DNA of 64,000 nt from Caulobacterales bacterium (lineage in GTDB: Bacteria; Pseudomonadota; Alphaproteobacteria; Caulobacterales; Caulobacteraceae): contig JAEKKJ010000010.1 of assembly GCA_019510435.1 (NCBI GenBank), positions 248,001 to 312,000 on the forward strand, read 5' to 3'. Position numbers and translations under genes: made by a program. Below are positions 39,010-51,149 of the stretch, piece after piece. The notes under the pieces are model-generated. The model had not been told where the DNA came from. It ran no database searches and saw only the letters and a program-made list of their open reading frames with translations. Each line of letters begins with the position of its first letter. The first letter of the stretch is position 1.

Positions 39010-39152
39010 ACCGTATCCCCCCGGATCGAGGGACGTTGATCCAACAAGCTTAAGGTCGCGTTGACTGTATTCGCTTTTTCTCCCGGCCCCATTGAGGCCA
39101 CGGTGAAGTTCCAGACGTTCCCAGACTTGGGTTAAGGAGTGATCGAACTCAG

Positions 39153-39872
39153 ATGGCGAAAATCACCCTGGTGGATGACGACGAGAACATCGTCACCTCC
39201 GTCAGCCTGGCGCTGGAGAGCCACGGCCACACGGTGAAGGCCTATTACGACGGCGCCGCGGGGCTTGCCGCCCTGGAGAACGACCCGCCGGATCTGGCCA
39301 TCCTGGATGTCAAAATGCCGCGGATGGACGGCATGGAGGTGTTGCGCCGCCTGCGGCGGACCTCCGAGGTGCCGGTGATCATCCTGACGTCGAAGGACGA
39401 GGAGATCGACGAGATCCTCGGCTTCAACCTCGGCGCCGACGACTACATGCACAAGCCGTTCAGCCAGCGCCTGCTGATCGAGCGGGTGAAGGCGGTGCTG
39501 CGCCGCGCCGACCGCAACGAGGCCGACGAGGCGGTGGGGCCTGTGGCCGCGGCCGCCGACGCCAACGCCCGGGCCATTCGGCGCGGCAAGCTGACCCTGG
39601 ACCCCGCCCGGCACGAGAGCCTGTGGGAAGGCAAGCCGGTGAAGCTGACCGTCACCGAGTTCCTCTTGCTGCAGTCGCTGGCCCAACGGCCCGGGTTCGT
39701 GAAGAGCCGCGACAACCTGATGGACGCGGCCTACGACGATCAGGTCTATGTGGACGACCGGACGATCGACAGCCACATCAAGCGCATGCGGAAGAAGTTC
39801 CGCGAGGTGGACCCTGAGTTCGACGCGATCGAAACCCTCTATGGCGTCGGATACCGATACCGGGAGACCTGA
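39153..39872 (+). CDS. chvI: Two-component response regulator ChvI
   Basis: 239 residues. The receiver domain has the phospho-acceptor Asp in [13 protein letters not shown], the switch Thr in VIILTSKDE, and the Lys in MHKPFS. The C-terminal OmpR-type winged helix has [19 protein letters not shown] and [15 protein letters not shown]. ChvI regulates acid, envelope-stress and host-associated genes in alphaproteobacteria, activated by ChvG downstream. Its stop lies inside the chvG start (32-base overlap). Confidence 0.95.
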   Translation: MAKITLVDDDENIVTSVSLALESHGHTVKAYYDGAAGLAALENDPPDLAILDVKMPRMDGMEVLRRLRRTSEVPVIILTSKDEEIDEILGFNLGADDYMHKPFSQRLLIERVKAVLRRADRNEADEAVGPVAAAADANARAIRRGKLTLDPARHESLWEGKPVKLTVTEFLLLQSLAQRPGFVKSRDNLMDAAYDDQVYVDDRTIDSHIKRMRKKFREVDPEFDAIETLYGVGYRYRET

Positions 39873-41454
39873 GCGCGAGCCGCAGCGGCCGCGCCCGGCC
39901 AAGACGCGGCGCTGGCTGCCGGGCTCGCGCCTCGGCCGGCTGATCCTGGTCCTGAACCTGCTCGGGCTGGCGATCCTGATCGCCGGCGCCCTGGTGCTGA
40001 ACGAGCTGCGCCGGGGGCTGGTCAATGCGCGCATCGACAGCCTGACCACCCAGGGCGAGCTGATCGCCTCCATCCTCGACCAGGCGGCCACGGTGGGCGA
40101 GCCCGAGCCGCAGATGGACGAGACCCTGGCCAAGGAGCTCTTGCAGACCCTCTCCAACCCGCGGGCCCAGCGCGCGCGGCTGTTCGACGCCCACGGCCGG
40201 CTCGTGGCGGATTCGGAGTGGATGGCCGATCGGGTGGAGAGCCGCGCCCTGCCGGCGGCCCGGCCGCGGGGCGAAGGGGCGCTCAGCCTGATCCCGCCCG
40301 GCGCCCGCGGGCCCAGCCAGACCGAGGTGCAGCGCGAGCTGGCGGTGGAGGTGGGCGCGGCCTTGCAGGGTCGTCACTGGGCCGGCATGCGCCGCGCCGG
40401 GTCGGGCGAGCGGGTGGTCTCGGTCTCGATCCCGATCCAGCACGTGCGCGCGGTGCTGGGCGTGGTGACCCTGGAGGCCAATGACGTCGACGCCATCATC
40501 GCCCGCGAGCGCGCGGCCCTGATCCCGTTCATCCTGATCGCCATCTCGGTGACCGTGGCCTCGTCCCTACTGCTGAACAGCCTGGTGGCCCAGCCGGTGC
40601 TGCGCCTGGCGCGGGCCGCGGACCGGGTGCGCCAGGCGCGGGCGCGGGCGATCTCCCTGCCCGACCTCGCCAAGCGCGACGACGAGGTGGGCGACCTGAC
40701 ACGCAGCCTGGAGGACATGACCCACGCCCTCTCCGAGCGGATGGACGCCATCGAGTCGTTCGCCGCCGACGTGGCGCACGAGATCCGCAACCCGCTGACC
40801 TCCCTGCGCTCGGCGGTGGAGACCCTGGACCTGGTGCAGGACGCGACGGCCCGCGAGCGCCTGCTGGGCATCCTCAAGAACGACGTCCAGCGGCTGGACC
40901 GCCTGGTCACCGACATCTCCAACGCCTCGCGGCTGGATGCGGAGCTGTCGCGCAACCAGCCCAAGCTGGTCGACCTGGGCAAGCTGATCGGCGACATCGT
41001 GGCGCTGTACCAGGCCACCGCCAAGCCGGGGGACGTGACGGTGCGCTTCCTGCTGCAGCTGGGCCTGTCGCCGGACGCCAATGTACGGGTGCTGGGCCGC
41101 GAAGGGCCGCTGGGCCAGATCGTGCGCAACCTGGTGGACAACGCCCGCTCGTTCAGCCCGCCGGGCGATGTGGTCACCGTGGGCCTGGCGCGGGTGCGCG
41201 GCGAGGCGCTGGTGACGGTGATGGACAACGGGCCGGGCATTCCGCCGGAGAACCTGGAGACCATCTTCCAGCGCTTCTACACCTCGCGGCCGAAGGGGGC
41301 GGCGTTCGGCGGCAACTCAGGCCTGGGCCTCTCCATCGCCCGCCAGATCGCCGAGGCGCACGGCGGCTCGCTGCGGGCGGAGAACCGGGTGGGGCCGGAC
41401 GGGGCCATCGAGGGCGCGCTCTTCGTGCTCACCCTGCCCGCGGCGGGCGGATGA
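39841..41454 (+). CDS. chvG: Sensor histidine kinase ChvG
   Basis: 537 residues from ATG 39841. Membrane segments at about residues 36-57 and 223-243 flank a periplasmic sensor of about 170 residues. A HAMP region follows, then the phospho-His in [18 protein letters not shown]. The ATPase motifs are [24 protein letters not shown] and [16 protein letters not shown]. It phosphorylates ChvI. In alphaproteobacteria the periplasmic inhibitor ExoR acts on it; none is in this window. Confidence 0.95.
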   Translation: MASDTDTGRPEREPQRPRPAKTRRWLPGSRLGRLILVLNLLGLAILIAGALVLNELRRGLVNARIDSLTTQGELIASILDQAATVGEPEPQMDETLAKELLQTLSNPRAQRARLFDAHGRLVADSEWMADRVESRALPAARPRGEGALSLIPPGARGPSQTEVQRELAVEVGAALQGRHWAGMRRAGSGERVVSVSIPIQHVRAVLGVVTLEANDVDAIIARERAALIPFILIAISVTVASSLLLNSLVAQPVLRLARAADRVRQARARAISLPDLAKRDDEVGDLTRSLEDMTHALSERMDAIESFAADVAHEIRNPLTSLRSAVETLDLVQDATARERLLGILKNDVQRLDRLVTDISNASRLDAELSRNQPKLVDLGKLIGDIVALYQATAKPGDVTVRFLLQLGLSPDANVRVLGREGPLGQIVRNLVDNARSFSPPGDVVTVGLARVRGEALVTVMDNGPGIPPENLETIFQRFYTSRPKGAAFGGNSGLGLSIARQIAEAHGGSLRAENRVGPDGAIEGALFVLTLPAAGG

Positions 41455-41885
41455 TCCGCCACGCGGGGCTGATCTGCCGGCGGCTGGGCGGGCGGTGGCA
41501 GGGAGCGCTGATCGAGGGGGCTTCGGGCGCCGGCAAGAGCGACCTGGCGCTGCGGGCCCTGGACCACGGCTTCCGGCTGGTGGCCGACGACCGGGTGACC
41601 GTCTGGGCCGCGGACGGCCGGCTGTACGGGCGCGCGCCGGACACGCTGGGCGGGCTGATCGAGGCGCGCGGCGTGGGGGTGCTGCGGGTGGAGCCCGTGC
41701 GGCTCTGCGAGATCGCGGTGGTGGTGCGGCTGGGGCGGCCGGAGCGGCTGCCCGATCCCGCAACCGAAACGATCCTCGGAATCGACCTGCCACTTCAGGC
41801 GGTAGAGCCCTTCGAGCCTTCCGCACCTGCGAAACTAAGCCGCGCGATGACGGCCTTTGACGCAGCGCACAAGAGGCGTATTTAG
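41451..41885 (+). CDS. hprK: HPr kinase/phosphorylase, short alphaproteobacterial form
   Basis: 144 residues, the single-domain kinase without the N-terminal half of Firmicutes HprK. The P-loop is EGASGAGKS, with LVADDRVT following and the HPr-contact Pro/Gly-rich loop later. It phosphorylates the regulatory serine of HPr, encoded two genes downstream. ATGA overlaps the chvG stop. Confidence 0.93.
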   Translation: MIRHAGLICRRLGGRWQGALIEGASGAGKSDLALRALDHGFRLVADDRVTVWAADGRLYGRAPDTLGGLIEARGVGVLRVEPVRLCEIAVVVRLGRPERLPDPATETILGIDLPLQAVEPFEPSAPAKLSRAMTAFDAAHKRRI

Positions 41886-41943
41886 CTCCGCTCGCGCCCC
41901 GTTACGGCGCCATCGGGTGGGGATACCCCTTGGAACATAAGTC

Positions 41944-42348
41944 GTGATCGGCCTCGTGATCGTCACTCACGGCCGGCTGGCGCAAGAGTTCGTCTACGCC
42001 ATGGAGCATGTGGTGGGACCGCAGGCTGCGGTCGAGGCGATCTGCATCGGGCCCGAGGACGACATGGAAAAGCGCCGCCAGGACATCCTGGGCGCGGCCG
42101 GCCGGGTCGAGCAGGGCCAGGGCGTCATCCTGCTCACCGACATGTTCGGCGGCACCCCCTCGAACCTGGCCATCTCGGTGATGGAGCAGACCAAGGCCGA
42201 GGTGATCGCCGGGCTGAACCTTCCCATGCTGATCAAGCTGGCCAGCGTGCGCACCCGCTTCAGCCTGGAAGACGCGGTTGCAGCGGCGCAGGAAGCCGGG
42301 CGAAAGTACATCTCCGTGGCCTCCTACGTCCTGGCCGGAGAGAAATAG
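41944..42348 (+). CDS. PTS system fructose/mannose-type EIIA component
   Basis: 134 residues from GTG 41944. The phosphorylated His is position 9 (IVTHGRLAQE). It has the ILLTDMFGGTPSNLA loop of the mannose-type EIIA fold. In this organism it is the last step of an incomplete PTS that signals rather than transports sugar, since no EIIB or EIIC is adjacent. It is between hprK and HPr, as in other alphaproteobacteria. Confidence 0.94.
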   Translation: MIGLVIVTHGRLAQEFVYAMEHVVGPQAAVEAICIGPEDDMEKRRQDILGAAGRVEQGQGVILLTDMFGGTPSNLAISVMEQTKAEVIAGLNLPMLIKLASVRTRFSLEDAVAAAQEAGRKYISVASYVLAGEK

Positions 42349-42624
42349 CTGAGCGAAGCCAGCCGCACCGTCGAGATCGTCAACAAGCGGGGGCTGCACG
42401 CCCGCGCCTCGGCGAAGTTCGTCAAGCTCGCGGGGGCCTTCGACGCGGAGGTCAAGGTCTCCAAGGACGGCCAGACCGTCGACGCCCGCTCGATCATGGG
42501 CCTGATGATGCTGGCCGCCGCGCCTGGCTGCTGCATCGACATCGAGGCCGAGGGCGCCCAGGCGCAGGAAGCCGTCGAGGCGCTGGCGGACCTGGTCGCC
42601 GGCCGGTTCGACGAGGACGAGTAG
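42349..42624 (+). CDS. HPr phosphocarrier, apparent CTG start
   Basis: 91 residues read directly from the sequence. The His-P site is His17 in KRGLHARASAKF and the regulatory serine is Ser48 in DARSIMGLMMLAA. It accepts phosphate from EI and passes it to the EIIA; HprK controls it through Ser48. No ATG, GTG or TTG lies at the expected start; CTG 42349 follows the EIIA stop directly, with GGAGAG seven bases upstream. Relatives begin with ATG followed by Ser-Glu-Ala, matching this site. Either a CTG start or a base error. Confidence 0.9.
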   Translation: MSEASRTVEIVNKRGLHARASAKFVKLAGAFDAEVKVSKDGQTVDARSIMGLMMLAAAPGCCIDIEAEGAQAQEAVEALADLVAGRFDEDE

Positions 42625-43412
42625 GCCCAGTTCCTCCCCCACGGGGAGAGGTGTCGCCGCAGGCGCTGTCGTTTGAACCGCGGAAAACGCGGAAGGACGC
42701 GGAAGGCGGGCCATTGGCCCGCGCCAGCGGGCGCTCGTGTCGCTGACAGTCAGGATGGGAACCACGAATGAACACGAAGAACACGAATGGTTCCGGGAGG
42801 CTGCCGCGCCGCCGGCGATGACCTGCTGCCCATTCGTGTTCTTCGTGTTCATTCGTGGTTGGAAAGGGGCGGGGCCGCTAAGCGGCCTCTTCCATTTTGA
42901 ACCGCGGAAAACGCGGAGGACGCGGAAGGCGGGCCATTGGCCCGCGCAGCGGGCGTTCGTCTCGCTGACGGTCGACGGGAACCACGAATGAACACGAAGG
43001 ACACGAATGGATCGGAGGGGCTGCCGCGCTGTGGGCGATGACCTGCTGCCCATTCGTGTTCTTCGTGTTCATTCGTGGTTGGAAAGGGGCGAGGCCGCTA
43101 AGCGGCCTCTTCCATTTTGAACCGCGGAAAACGCGGAAGGACGCGGAAGGCGGACCATTGGCCCGCGCAGCGGGCGTTCGTCTCGCTGACGGTCGACGGG
43201 AACCACGAATGAACACGAAGAACACGAATGGTTCCGGGAGGCTGCCGCGCTGTGGGCGATGACCTGCTGCCCATTCGTGTTCTTCGTGTTCATTCGTGGT
43301 TGGAAAAGAACAGGGCCGCGAAGCGGCCCCTTCCGCGCCTTTCCGCGTTTTCCGCGGTCAAATCTTCAAGACCTTCGGCGAACCTCGCTCTGTGGGGAGG
43401 AACTTGATCGCC
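42625..43412. other. 788-base intergenic region with tandem palindromic element
   Basis: Almost entirely made of the array at 42675-43359. A small palindrome CCTCCCC..GGGGAGAGG lies at 42632-42651. Short open frames across the array are products of the repeats and are not genes. Confidence 0.75.
42675..43359 (+). repeat. Three tandem copies of a 220-bp palindromic element
   Basis: Copies begin at 42675, 42899 and 43119 (periods 224 and 220). Each has GAACCGCGGAAAACGCGG at its start, a 31-base arm (42760-42790, 42980-43010, 43201-43231), a 39-base conserved loop, the reverse-complement arm (42830-42860, 43050-43080, 43271-43301) and a GGCCGCTAAGCGGCC-like hairpin. Only the last copy ends with TTTTCCGCGGTC, closing the whole array with terminal inverted repeats. 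The single copy at 23317-23541 is in the opposite orientation. Confidence 0.88.
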
Positions 43413-44170
43413 CTACGTCTTCAGCCGCCAGCCGGTGCGGAAGATCACGGTCACGGCGGTGAGGCAGGCCAGGAGGAAGCCGAGGGTGGCGGTGAGGCTG
43501 AGGCCGACGCCCACGTCGGAGGTCCCGTAGAAGCTCCAGCGGAAGCCGCTGACCAGGTAGACCACCGGGTTGAAGAGGGCGATCGTGCGCCAGATGCCCG
43601 GCAGCATGTCGATGGAATAGAAGCTGCCGCCCAGAAACGTCAGCGGCGTGATCACCAGCGTCGGGATGATCGACAGCTTCTCCCAGCCGTCGGCCCAGAT
43701 GCCGGTGAGGAAGCCGAACAGGCTGAAGGTCACCGAGGTCAGCACCAGGAAGGCCGCCACCGCCAGCGGATGGGCGATGTGGTAGGGCACGAAGATCCGC
43801 GCCGTGATCATGATCACCAGGCCCAGCACGATGGACTTCGAGGCCGCCGCGCCGACGTAGCCCAGCACCACCTCCGCGGCTGAGACCGGGGCGGAAAGCA
43901 CCTCATAGATCGTGCCCGCGAACTTCGGCATGTAGATCCCGAACGAGCCGTTGGAGATGCTCTCGGTGAGGATCGACAGCATCAGGAGGCCCGGGACGAT
44001 GAAGGCGCCGTAGCTGACGCCGTTCACGCTGGGCATGCGGCTGCCGATCGCCGCCCCGAAGACGATGAAATAGAGCGAGGTGGTGATCACCGGGGCGGCA
44101 ATGCTCTGCACCAGGGTGCGCACCCAGCGGTGCATCTCGAACAGGTAGATGGCGCGGACCGCGTGGACGT

Positions 44171-44174
<4 letters not shown>
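43413..44174 (-). CDS. ABC-2 type transporter permease
   Basis: 253 residues with six predicted membrane segments, the ABC-2 fold. The signature [23 protein letters not shown] before the last segments is typical of bacterial drug or polysaccharide exporter permeases. It partners the ATPase gene just upstream, whose stop its ATG overlaps. Substrate unknown. The tandem palindromic array lies between its end and HPr. Confidence 0.93.
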
Positions 44175-45097
<923 letters not shown>

Positions 45098-45299
45098 GGA
45101 CTCTCCCTCGGACCTCCCAGATAGGGGTCTCTGCATCGTCGGGCTAGGCCACGCCGCTCGGCGCTCGGAATCTGACTGCAGGCGATCTCGGATCCCGATC
45201 CGCCGAAAGGCAAGAACACGACGATCCGGAACATAAAAAGAACCTTGCGCGGCCCGGGACCGCCATTCTACGAACGTCGCAGCCACAAGGGAGGGCGGG

Positions 45300-45659
45300 G
45301 TGAGCGAGCAAATCCGGTCGCCGGGATACGACTACTCGATGGTGGATTCCCGCGAGAAGGCGCTGCGGCTCGTGGATCTCGGCGAGCTCATCGCCCTGCC
45401 GATGCTGCCGGCGCTGTTTGGCGGGGACGAGACCGACGAACGCAACATCGTTTTCGTCCCCCCGGAGATCGCGCGCCGCAAGGAAGAGGTCGACGAGCGG
45501 GTGCTCCTTCCGCGGATCCAGGCCGGCGCGGTGCTGGAATACGCCGTCGAGCCGGAAAACGATCCGGTCAGCTTCGTGCCCATCGCGCTCAATCTGAGGG
45601 CCTTCAGCCCCGAGCCCGTGCTCTATCGATGGGCGATCTGGCAGCGCTCAAGCGTCTGA
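45300..45659 (+). CDS. Hypothetical protein
   Basis: 119 residues from GTG 45300, preceded by AGGGAGGG. No known family. A central charged helix region ([19 protein letters not shown]) and a C-terminal hydrophobic stretch are seen, but no membrane segment or signal. It ends 4 bases from the convergent bioB. High GC3 supports it being real. Confidence 0.65.
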   Translation: MSEQIRSPGYDYSMVDSREKALRLVDLGELIALPMLPALFGGDETDERNIVFVPPEIARRKEEVDERVLLPRIQAGAVLEYAVEPENDPVSFVPIALNLRAFSPEPVLYRWAIWQRSSV

Positions 45660-45663
45660 CCCG

Positions 45664-46659
45664 TCAGGCTGCGCTTCCCATCGGGCGCATCTTCAGGTCG
45701 GCCAGCAGGGCGTCGTCGTTGTCGCGGCCGGGGTTGTCGGTGGTGAGCAGGCGGGCGCCGACGAAGATGGAGTTGGCGCCGGCGAGGAAGCAGAGGGCCT
45801 GCAGCTCCTTGGTCATGTGCTCGCGGCCGGCGGCGATGCGGACCATGGCCTTGGGGCAGACCAGCCGCGCCACCGCGATCATGCGCACGAACTCCAGCGG
45901 GTCCACCTTGTCGCTGGCGCCCAGGGGCGTGCCGGGGATGGGCATCAGGTCGTTGATCGGCAGGCTCTCCGGGTGGGCCGGCAGGGTGGCCAGCTGGTGC
46001 AGCAGGCCGGCGCGGTCGCGGCGGGTCTCGCCCATGCCGACGATGCCGCCGCAACATGTCGACATGCCCGCGTCGCGGACGGCGGCCAGGGTGTCCAGGC
46101 GGTCCTGGTAGGTGCGGGTGGTGACGACCTTGTCGTAATAGTCCGGCCCGGTGTCGAGGTTGTGGTTGTAGTAGTCGAGGCCGGCCGCCTTCAGGGCCGT
46201 CGCCTGGTCCGGCGTCAGCATGCCGAGGGTGGCGCAGGTCTCCAGGCCCAGGGCCTTCACGCCCGAGATCATCGCCGCCACCTTGGGCAGATCGCGGTCC
46301 TTCAGGTCCCGCCAGGCCGCGCCCATGCAGAAGCGCTGGGCGCCGCCGGCCTTGGCGTCCCTGGCCGCGGCGATCACGGTCTCGGCGTCGAGCAGCTTGG
46401 AGGCCCTCGTGGCGGTCTTGAAGTGCTGCGACTGGCTGCAATAGCCGCAGTTTTCCGGGCAGCCGCCAGTCTTGACGCTGAGCAGCTGGGAGAGCTGCAG
46501 CTCGGTGGGGTCGAACCAGCGCCGGTGGACCTCGGCCGCGCGGAACACCAGCTCGGTGAACGGCAGCTCGAACAGCGCCTCCACCTCGTCCAGCGTCCAG
46601 TCGTGGCGCGGCTGGGCGGGATCGGCGAGGCCGCCGAGGGGAAGGACGGGCGCGTTCAT
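45664..46659 (-). CDS. bioB: Biotin synthase
   Basis: 331 residues, a radical SAM enzyme converting dethiobiotin to biotin. The radical SAM cluster is [11 protein letters not shown] (CxxxCxxC) and the second cluster ligands are further on. [22 protein letters not shown] and [17 protein letters not shown] are typical of the family. No other bio gene is in the window. Confidence 0.96.
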   Translation of the reverse strand: MNAPVLPLGGLADPAQPRHDWTLDEVEALFELPFTELVFRAAEVHRRWFDPTELQLSQLLSVKTGGCPENCGYCSQSQHFKTATRASKLLDAETVIAAARDAKAGGAQRFCMGAAWRDLKDRDLPKVAAMISGVKALGLETCATLGMLTPDQATALKAAGLDYYNHNLDTGPDYYDKVVTTRTYQDRLDTLAAVRDAGMSTCCGGIVGMGETRRDRAGLLHQLATLPAHPESLPINDLMPIPGTPLGASDKVDPLEFVRMIAVARLVCPKAMVRIAAGREHMTKELQALCFLAGANSIFVGARLLTTDNPGRDNDDALLADLKMRPMGSAA

Positions 46660-46931
46660 GGTTGGTCGGGCTCCGGGGAACAGCGGGGCGGCATTAGACC
46701 GATGACCCTGCGGCGGGCAATGCCCCCCTCCGTCCTCGCCGTCATCCGCTGCCCACGTGTGTCATCACAGTCTTCGCCTGTGGCGAAACCGGGATGACAA
46801 GCCGTTGGAGATGCGCCTCCACGCTCATCGCATAAAGATTTCTTTATATGAGTGTTGATAGGGGCGGTTGGCCCCGCTATAGGGCCAGCAAGACATTTGC
46901 CGCCATTTTGGCCCCGACATCAGGACTGAAG
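46660..46931. promoter_or_regulatory. bioB-ahcY divergent region with dyad ATAAAGA-TT-TCTTTAT (46832-46847)
   Basis: The dyad has 7-bp perfect arms in an AT-rich island, 85 bases before ahcY, a typical ArsR-family operator shape. In several proteobacteria SahR (ArsR family) controls ahcY through similar AAAGATATCTTT sites; this is a match from memory. Also present is a hairpin TTCGCC-TGT-GGCGAA (46772-46786) inside longer GTCATC..GATGAC arms (46741-46798), possibly another dispersed repeat. Confidence 0.55.
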
Positions 46932-48258
<1,327 letters not shown>

Positions 48259-48317
48259 GCGACAGGCGCTCGATCCCAGCTGGCTCGGCTCGGGCCAGCT
48301 GGGACGGGCTCAGCGGG

Positions 48318-49247
48318 TTAGCCCGCCGGCGGGCGCGGGTCGTTGGTGGGGCGCCAGGTCTGGCGGGCGGCCCATTCGCGCATGGTCTCCAGCTTGATGG
48401 GGATGCGCTTCAGCACGGGCTCCATGTCCACCACGAACGGCGTGGTGGGGGCGAAGTTGTTGTAGACATAGAAGTTGGCGATCCGCTCCGAGAGCGCGGC
48501 GTGTTCCTGGGCGTCGATGGTGTCGCCGAAGGCGTCGGCCAGCAGATTGCCGAACTGGGCCGGGGTGCAGGGATCGTAGGCGATCGGCCGCCCCATGGTC
48601 TCGCTGAGGATCGCCGCCACGTCCGGCGGCGTCAGCCGTTCGGGCCCGCCGATGTTCAGCCACGCGCCCTCCAGGTCCGGGCGATCCAGGGCGGCGACCA
48701 TGAACTTGGCCACGTCGTCCAGGCTGATCCAGTTGGCCTGCAGGAACGGGTTGTGCGGATAGACGTAGCGGTCCTCGCGCACGATGAAGTCGAAGGCCCA
48801 GTTGGTCAGCAGGTTGTCCATGAATAGCACCGAGCCGAACACCGTGGCCGGCGCGCCGGTGCGCCAGAGCGCGTTGATGGCCTCGGTGTTCATGCCGTAG
48901 TCGCCCGGGTCGCCGGCGCGGTCGGGGATCCAGCTGCTGGTGTTCCAGACCACGCGCTTCAGCTTGGCGCGCACGGCGGCGCGGCCCACGCGGTCGACCC
49001 AGGTCACGCGTTCGCGGGAATGGCGGACCGGGTGGTTGAAGAAGGCCGCGTCCACGCCCCGCAGGGCCGCGTCCAGCGAGGCCTCGTCCCGCAGGTCCGC
49101 GGGCACGACCTCGGCCTCCAGAGGCTCGCCGTAGAACGGGTCGGGGCTGCGCGACAGGGCGCGCACCTGATGCCCCGCGGCGATGAGCTGGCGGACCTGG
49201 GCCAGGCCCTGCCGTCCGCTGGCTCCAAAGACGGCCACCTTGGCCAT
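48318..49247 (-). CDS. NmrA-like NAD(P)-binding protein
   Basis: 309 residues of the atypical SDR group. The nucleotide motif is [18 protein letters not shown]. It has the [12 protein letters not shown] strand of the family and a C-terminal substrate domain. Members are NAD(P)H sensors or quinone oxidoreductases (QOR2-like). It is divergent from the TetR gene at 49389, which may regulate it. Confidence 0.9.
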   Translation of the reverse strand: MAKVAVFGASGRQGLAQVRQLIAAGHQVRALSRSPDPFYGEPLEAEVVPADLRDEASLDAALRGVDAAFFNHPVRHSRERVTWVDRVGRAAVRAKLKRVVWNTSSWIPDRAGDPGDYGMNTEAINALWRTGAPATVFGSVLFMDNLLTNWAFDFIVREDRYVYPHNPFLQANWISLDDVAKFMVAALDRPDLEGAWLNIGGPERLTPPDVAAILSETMGRPIAYDPCTPAQFGNLLADAFGDTIDAQEHAALSERIANFYVYNNFAPTTPFVVDMEPVLKRIPIKLETMREWAARQTWRPTNDPRPPAG

Positions 49248-49361
49248 GGGCGTTTCCTCTTCCTGTCATTCACCGGGGTTCGGCGTGCGGCGCGCATGAA
49301 GGCGCATCTGCGGAGAACAATCAACGATAATCGCTTTTGCAGCAGACTCGGATCAAGTACG

Positions 49362-49373
49362 ATCACCTGTGAT
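49362..49373. promoter_or_regulatory. Palindrome ATCAC-CT-GTGAT
   Basis: A 12-base dyad 16 bases before the TetR start, in an AT-richer divergent promoter region. It is in a good place for TetR autoregulation and control of the NmrA-like gene. Only one short site is visible. Confidence 0.45.
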
Positions 49374-49388
49374 TGGCTTTGAGGGGAT

Positions 49389-50207
49389 GTGAGCGTGGAC
49401 GACGGACCGCGACCGGAGGCCACTGCGAACCGGGACCGACGGCGGGTCTGGACCACGCGCCGCGGCGAGCGCGGCCGCGAGGAGATCCTGCGCGCCACGA
49501 TCGCGAGCTTCGCCGAGGTCGGCTATGCGCGCACCACCACCAGCGAGGTGGCCAAGCGGGCCGGCGTCACCCGCGGCCTGGTGCAGCACCACTTTCCCTC
49601 GACGCCCCACCTGCTGCGGGCCGCGGTGGAGCGGTTGCAGGCCGAGATGGACCTGGAGTTCGACGAGGGGTTCGCCCAGGCGTCCCGCGACGGGGCGGAC
49701 ATCATCGAGGACGCGGTCCGGATCACCCTGGCGCAGGCGGCCGGGCCCCTGCAGCGGGCCTGGCGGCAGTTGCAGGCCGCGGCGCTGACCAACCCCAGCC
49801 TCAAGGCCGTCCTGGACGAGCGCCGCATGGCCATGGAGGGGGGCCGCCGGGGGCGGCTTCAGCGGCTCTATCCGGAGGTGGCCGCCCTGGACCCGGCCGG
49901 TTTCGACCTTATTGCCGACTATATGCAGCTGTTCATGGCGGCCCTGGCGGATGCGACCTACGCCGAGCGCGAGGCGGAGCGGAAGGCGCAGCTGGCCGCC
50001 TTCCACATCGCCACCATCCGCCGCTTCTGGGCCGACCTCGGCAAGAGTCCCGCGGCCGTGGACGCGGGCACGGTGCGGGCGCGGGCGGCGGCGATGGCGG
50101 CGGAGGACCGGCTGAAACTGGAGCGCGCCCTCAGCCTGGTGCACGAGACCGAGCGCCTGGTGCGGGCCGCCATGGAGTCCGGTTCCGCGGCCGCGGGTGA
50201 AGGTTAG
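49389..50207 (+). CDS. TetR family regulator (long C-terminal domain)
   Basis: 272 residues, longer than usual. The HTH is GRGREEILRATIASF...VAKRAGVTRGLVQHHFPSTPHLL. The C-terminal ligand domain is helical, with a further 40-residue helical extension. It is divergent from the NmrA-like gene at 48318, with a palindrome in between, so it probably senses a small compound and controls that gene. Confidence 0.92.
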   Translation: MSVDDGPRPEATANRDRRRVWTTRRGERGREEILRATIASFAEVGYARTTTSEVAKRAGVTRGLVQHHFPSTPHLLRAAVERLQAEMDLEFDEGFAQASRDGADIIEDAVRITLAQAAGPLQRAWRQLQAAALTNPSLKAVLDERRMAMEGGRRGRLQRLYPEVAALDPAGFDLIADYMQLFMAALADATYAEREAERKAQLAAFHIATIRRFWADLGKSPAAVDAGTVRARAAAMAAEDRLKLERALSLVHETERLVRAAMESGSAAAGEG

Positions 50208-50301
50208 CGAAATGCTACCCCTGATCGTTAAATGGACCGCATTCACCATTTCTGGTAGAATAACGCTGGTTCTCCAAAGCGGGCTCGGCTAGGCCGCCGC
50301 C

Positions 50302-51147
50302 GTGCCCCTCGCCCTGATTCTCTCCTCCTTCGTCGCCGCCAGCCGCATCGGCGGCGCCGCCCAGCAGTATGTGCTGGCGGCGCACAAGATCGATCCGGTC
50401 CTGACCCCCACCGTCATGTATGGGCGCACGCCGGCGCGCGGCGCCAAGGGTGAGGTGACGCCGCCGGACGTGCTGCGGCGCATGCTGGGCGACATCGAGG
50501 CCGACGCCCTGTTCGGCCAGGTGGACCTGATCATCACCGGCCACTTCTCAAGCCCCGAGCAGGTGGAGATCGCCGCCGGCGTCATCGAACGGGTGCGCGG
50601 GACCGAGCGCGACGGACCGCCCGGCGCGCGGCCCCTGGTGCTGGTGGACCCCATCCTCGGCGATGCGCCCAACGGCCTCTATGTGCGGGTGGACGTCGCC
50701 GGGGCGATCGAGGCGCGGCTGGTCCCGCTGGCCGACTGGATCACGCCGAACCTGTGGGAGCTGGGCTACCTCACCGACCGGCGGATCGAGACCCTGGAAC
50801 AGGCGCGGGATGCGGCGCGGGCGCTGGGCCGGCCGGCCCTGGTCACCTCCGCCCCGGCGGGGCCCGGCGAGACCGGCCTGCTCTATGTCGATCGGCAGGA
50901 CGCTGTGCTGTTCGCCCATCCGCGGCGGCCCAGCGCGCCGAACGGGACCGGCGACCTGGTCACCGCCAGCTTCGGCGCCGGCCTGGTGGAGGGGATGGCG
51001 CCCGTCGACGCCGCCGAGCGCGCCGCCCGCGCCGCGGTCGAGGCGGTGAAGGCCGCCGAGGCCTGGAAGACCCAGGAGCTGCCGATCGTGGCCCTGGCCG
51101 ACCGGATCGTGCATCCTAGAGCCGAGGTTCGTATCGAGCGGTTGTGA
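50302..51147 (+). CDS. Pyridoxal kinase-like (PdxY/PdxK) of the ribokinase fold
   Basis: 281 residues from GTG 50302. It has the active-site APNGTGDLVTASFG with its catalytic Asp, plus ITPNLWELGYLT and VDPILGD, all typical of pyridoxal kinases of the PdxY type. It phosphorylates pyridoxal to PLP in salvage. The acylphosphatase gene overlaps or abuts its end. Confidence 0.92.
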   Translation: MPLALILSSFVAASRIGGAAQQYVLAAHKIDPVLTPTVMYGRTPARGAKGEVTPPDVLRRMLGDIEADALFGQVDLIITGHFSSPEQVEIAAGVIERVRGTERDGPPGARPLVLVDPILGDAPNGLYVRVDVAGAIEARLVPLADWITPNLWELGYLTDRRIETLEQARDAARALGRPALVTSAPAGPGETGLLYVDRQDAVLFAHPRRPSAPNGTGDLVTASFGAGLVEGMAPVDAAERAARAAVEAVKAAEAWKTQELPIVALADRIVHPRAEVRIERL

Positions 51148-51149
51148 GC

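Noticed and set aside
42675..43359. Tandem repeats resembling a CRISPR array
   Set aside because: Units are about 220 bp, nearly identical throughout and palindromic, with no short spacers and no cas genes.
46848..46931. Upstream start for ahcY
   Set aside because: It would place the AT-rich dyad and promoter region inside the protein; homology starts at MTDYVVKDL (46932).
48259..48827. Continuation of the ahcY starting frame past the true stop
   Set aside because: It is the shifted frame after the apparent deletion; the sequence is low-complexity Gly/Arg/Ala and antisense to the NmrA-like gene.
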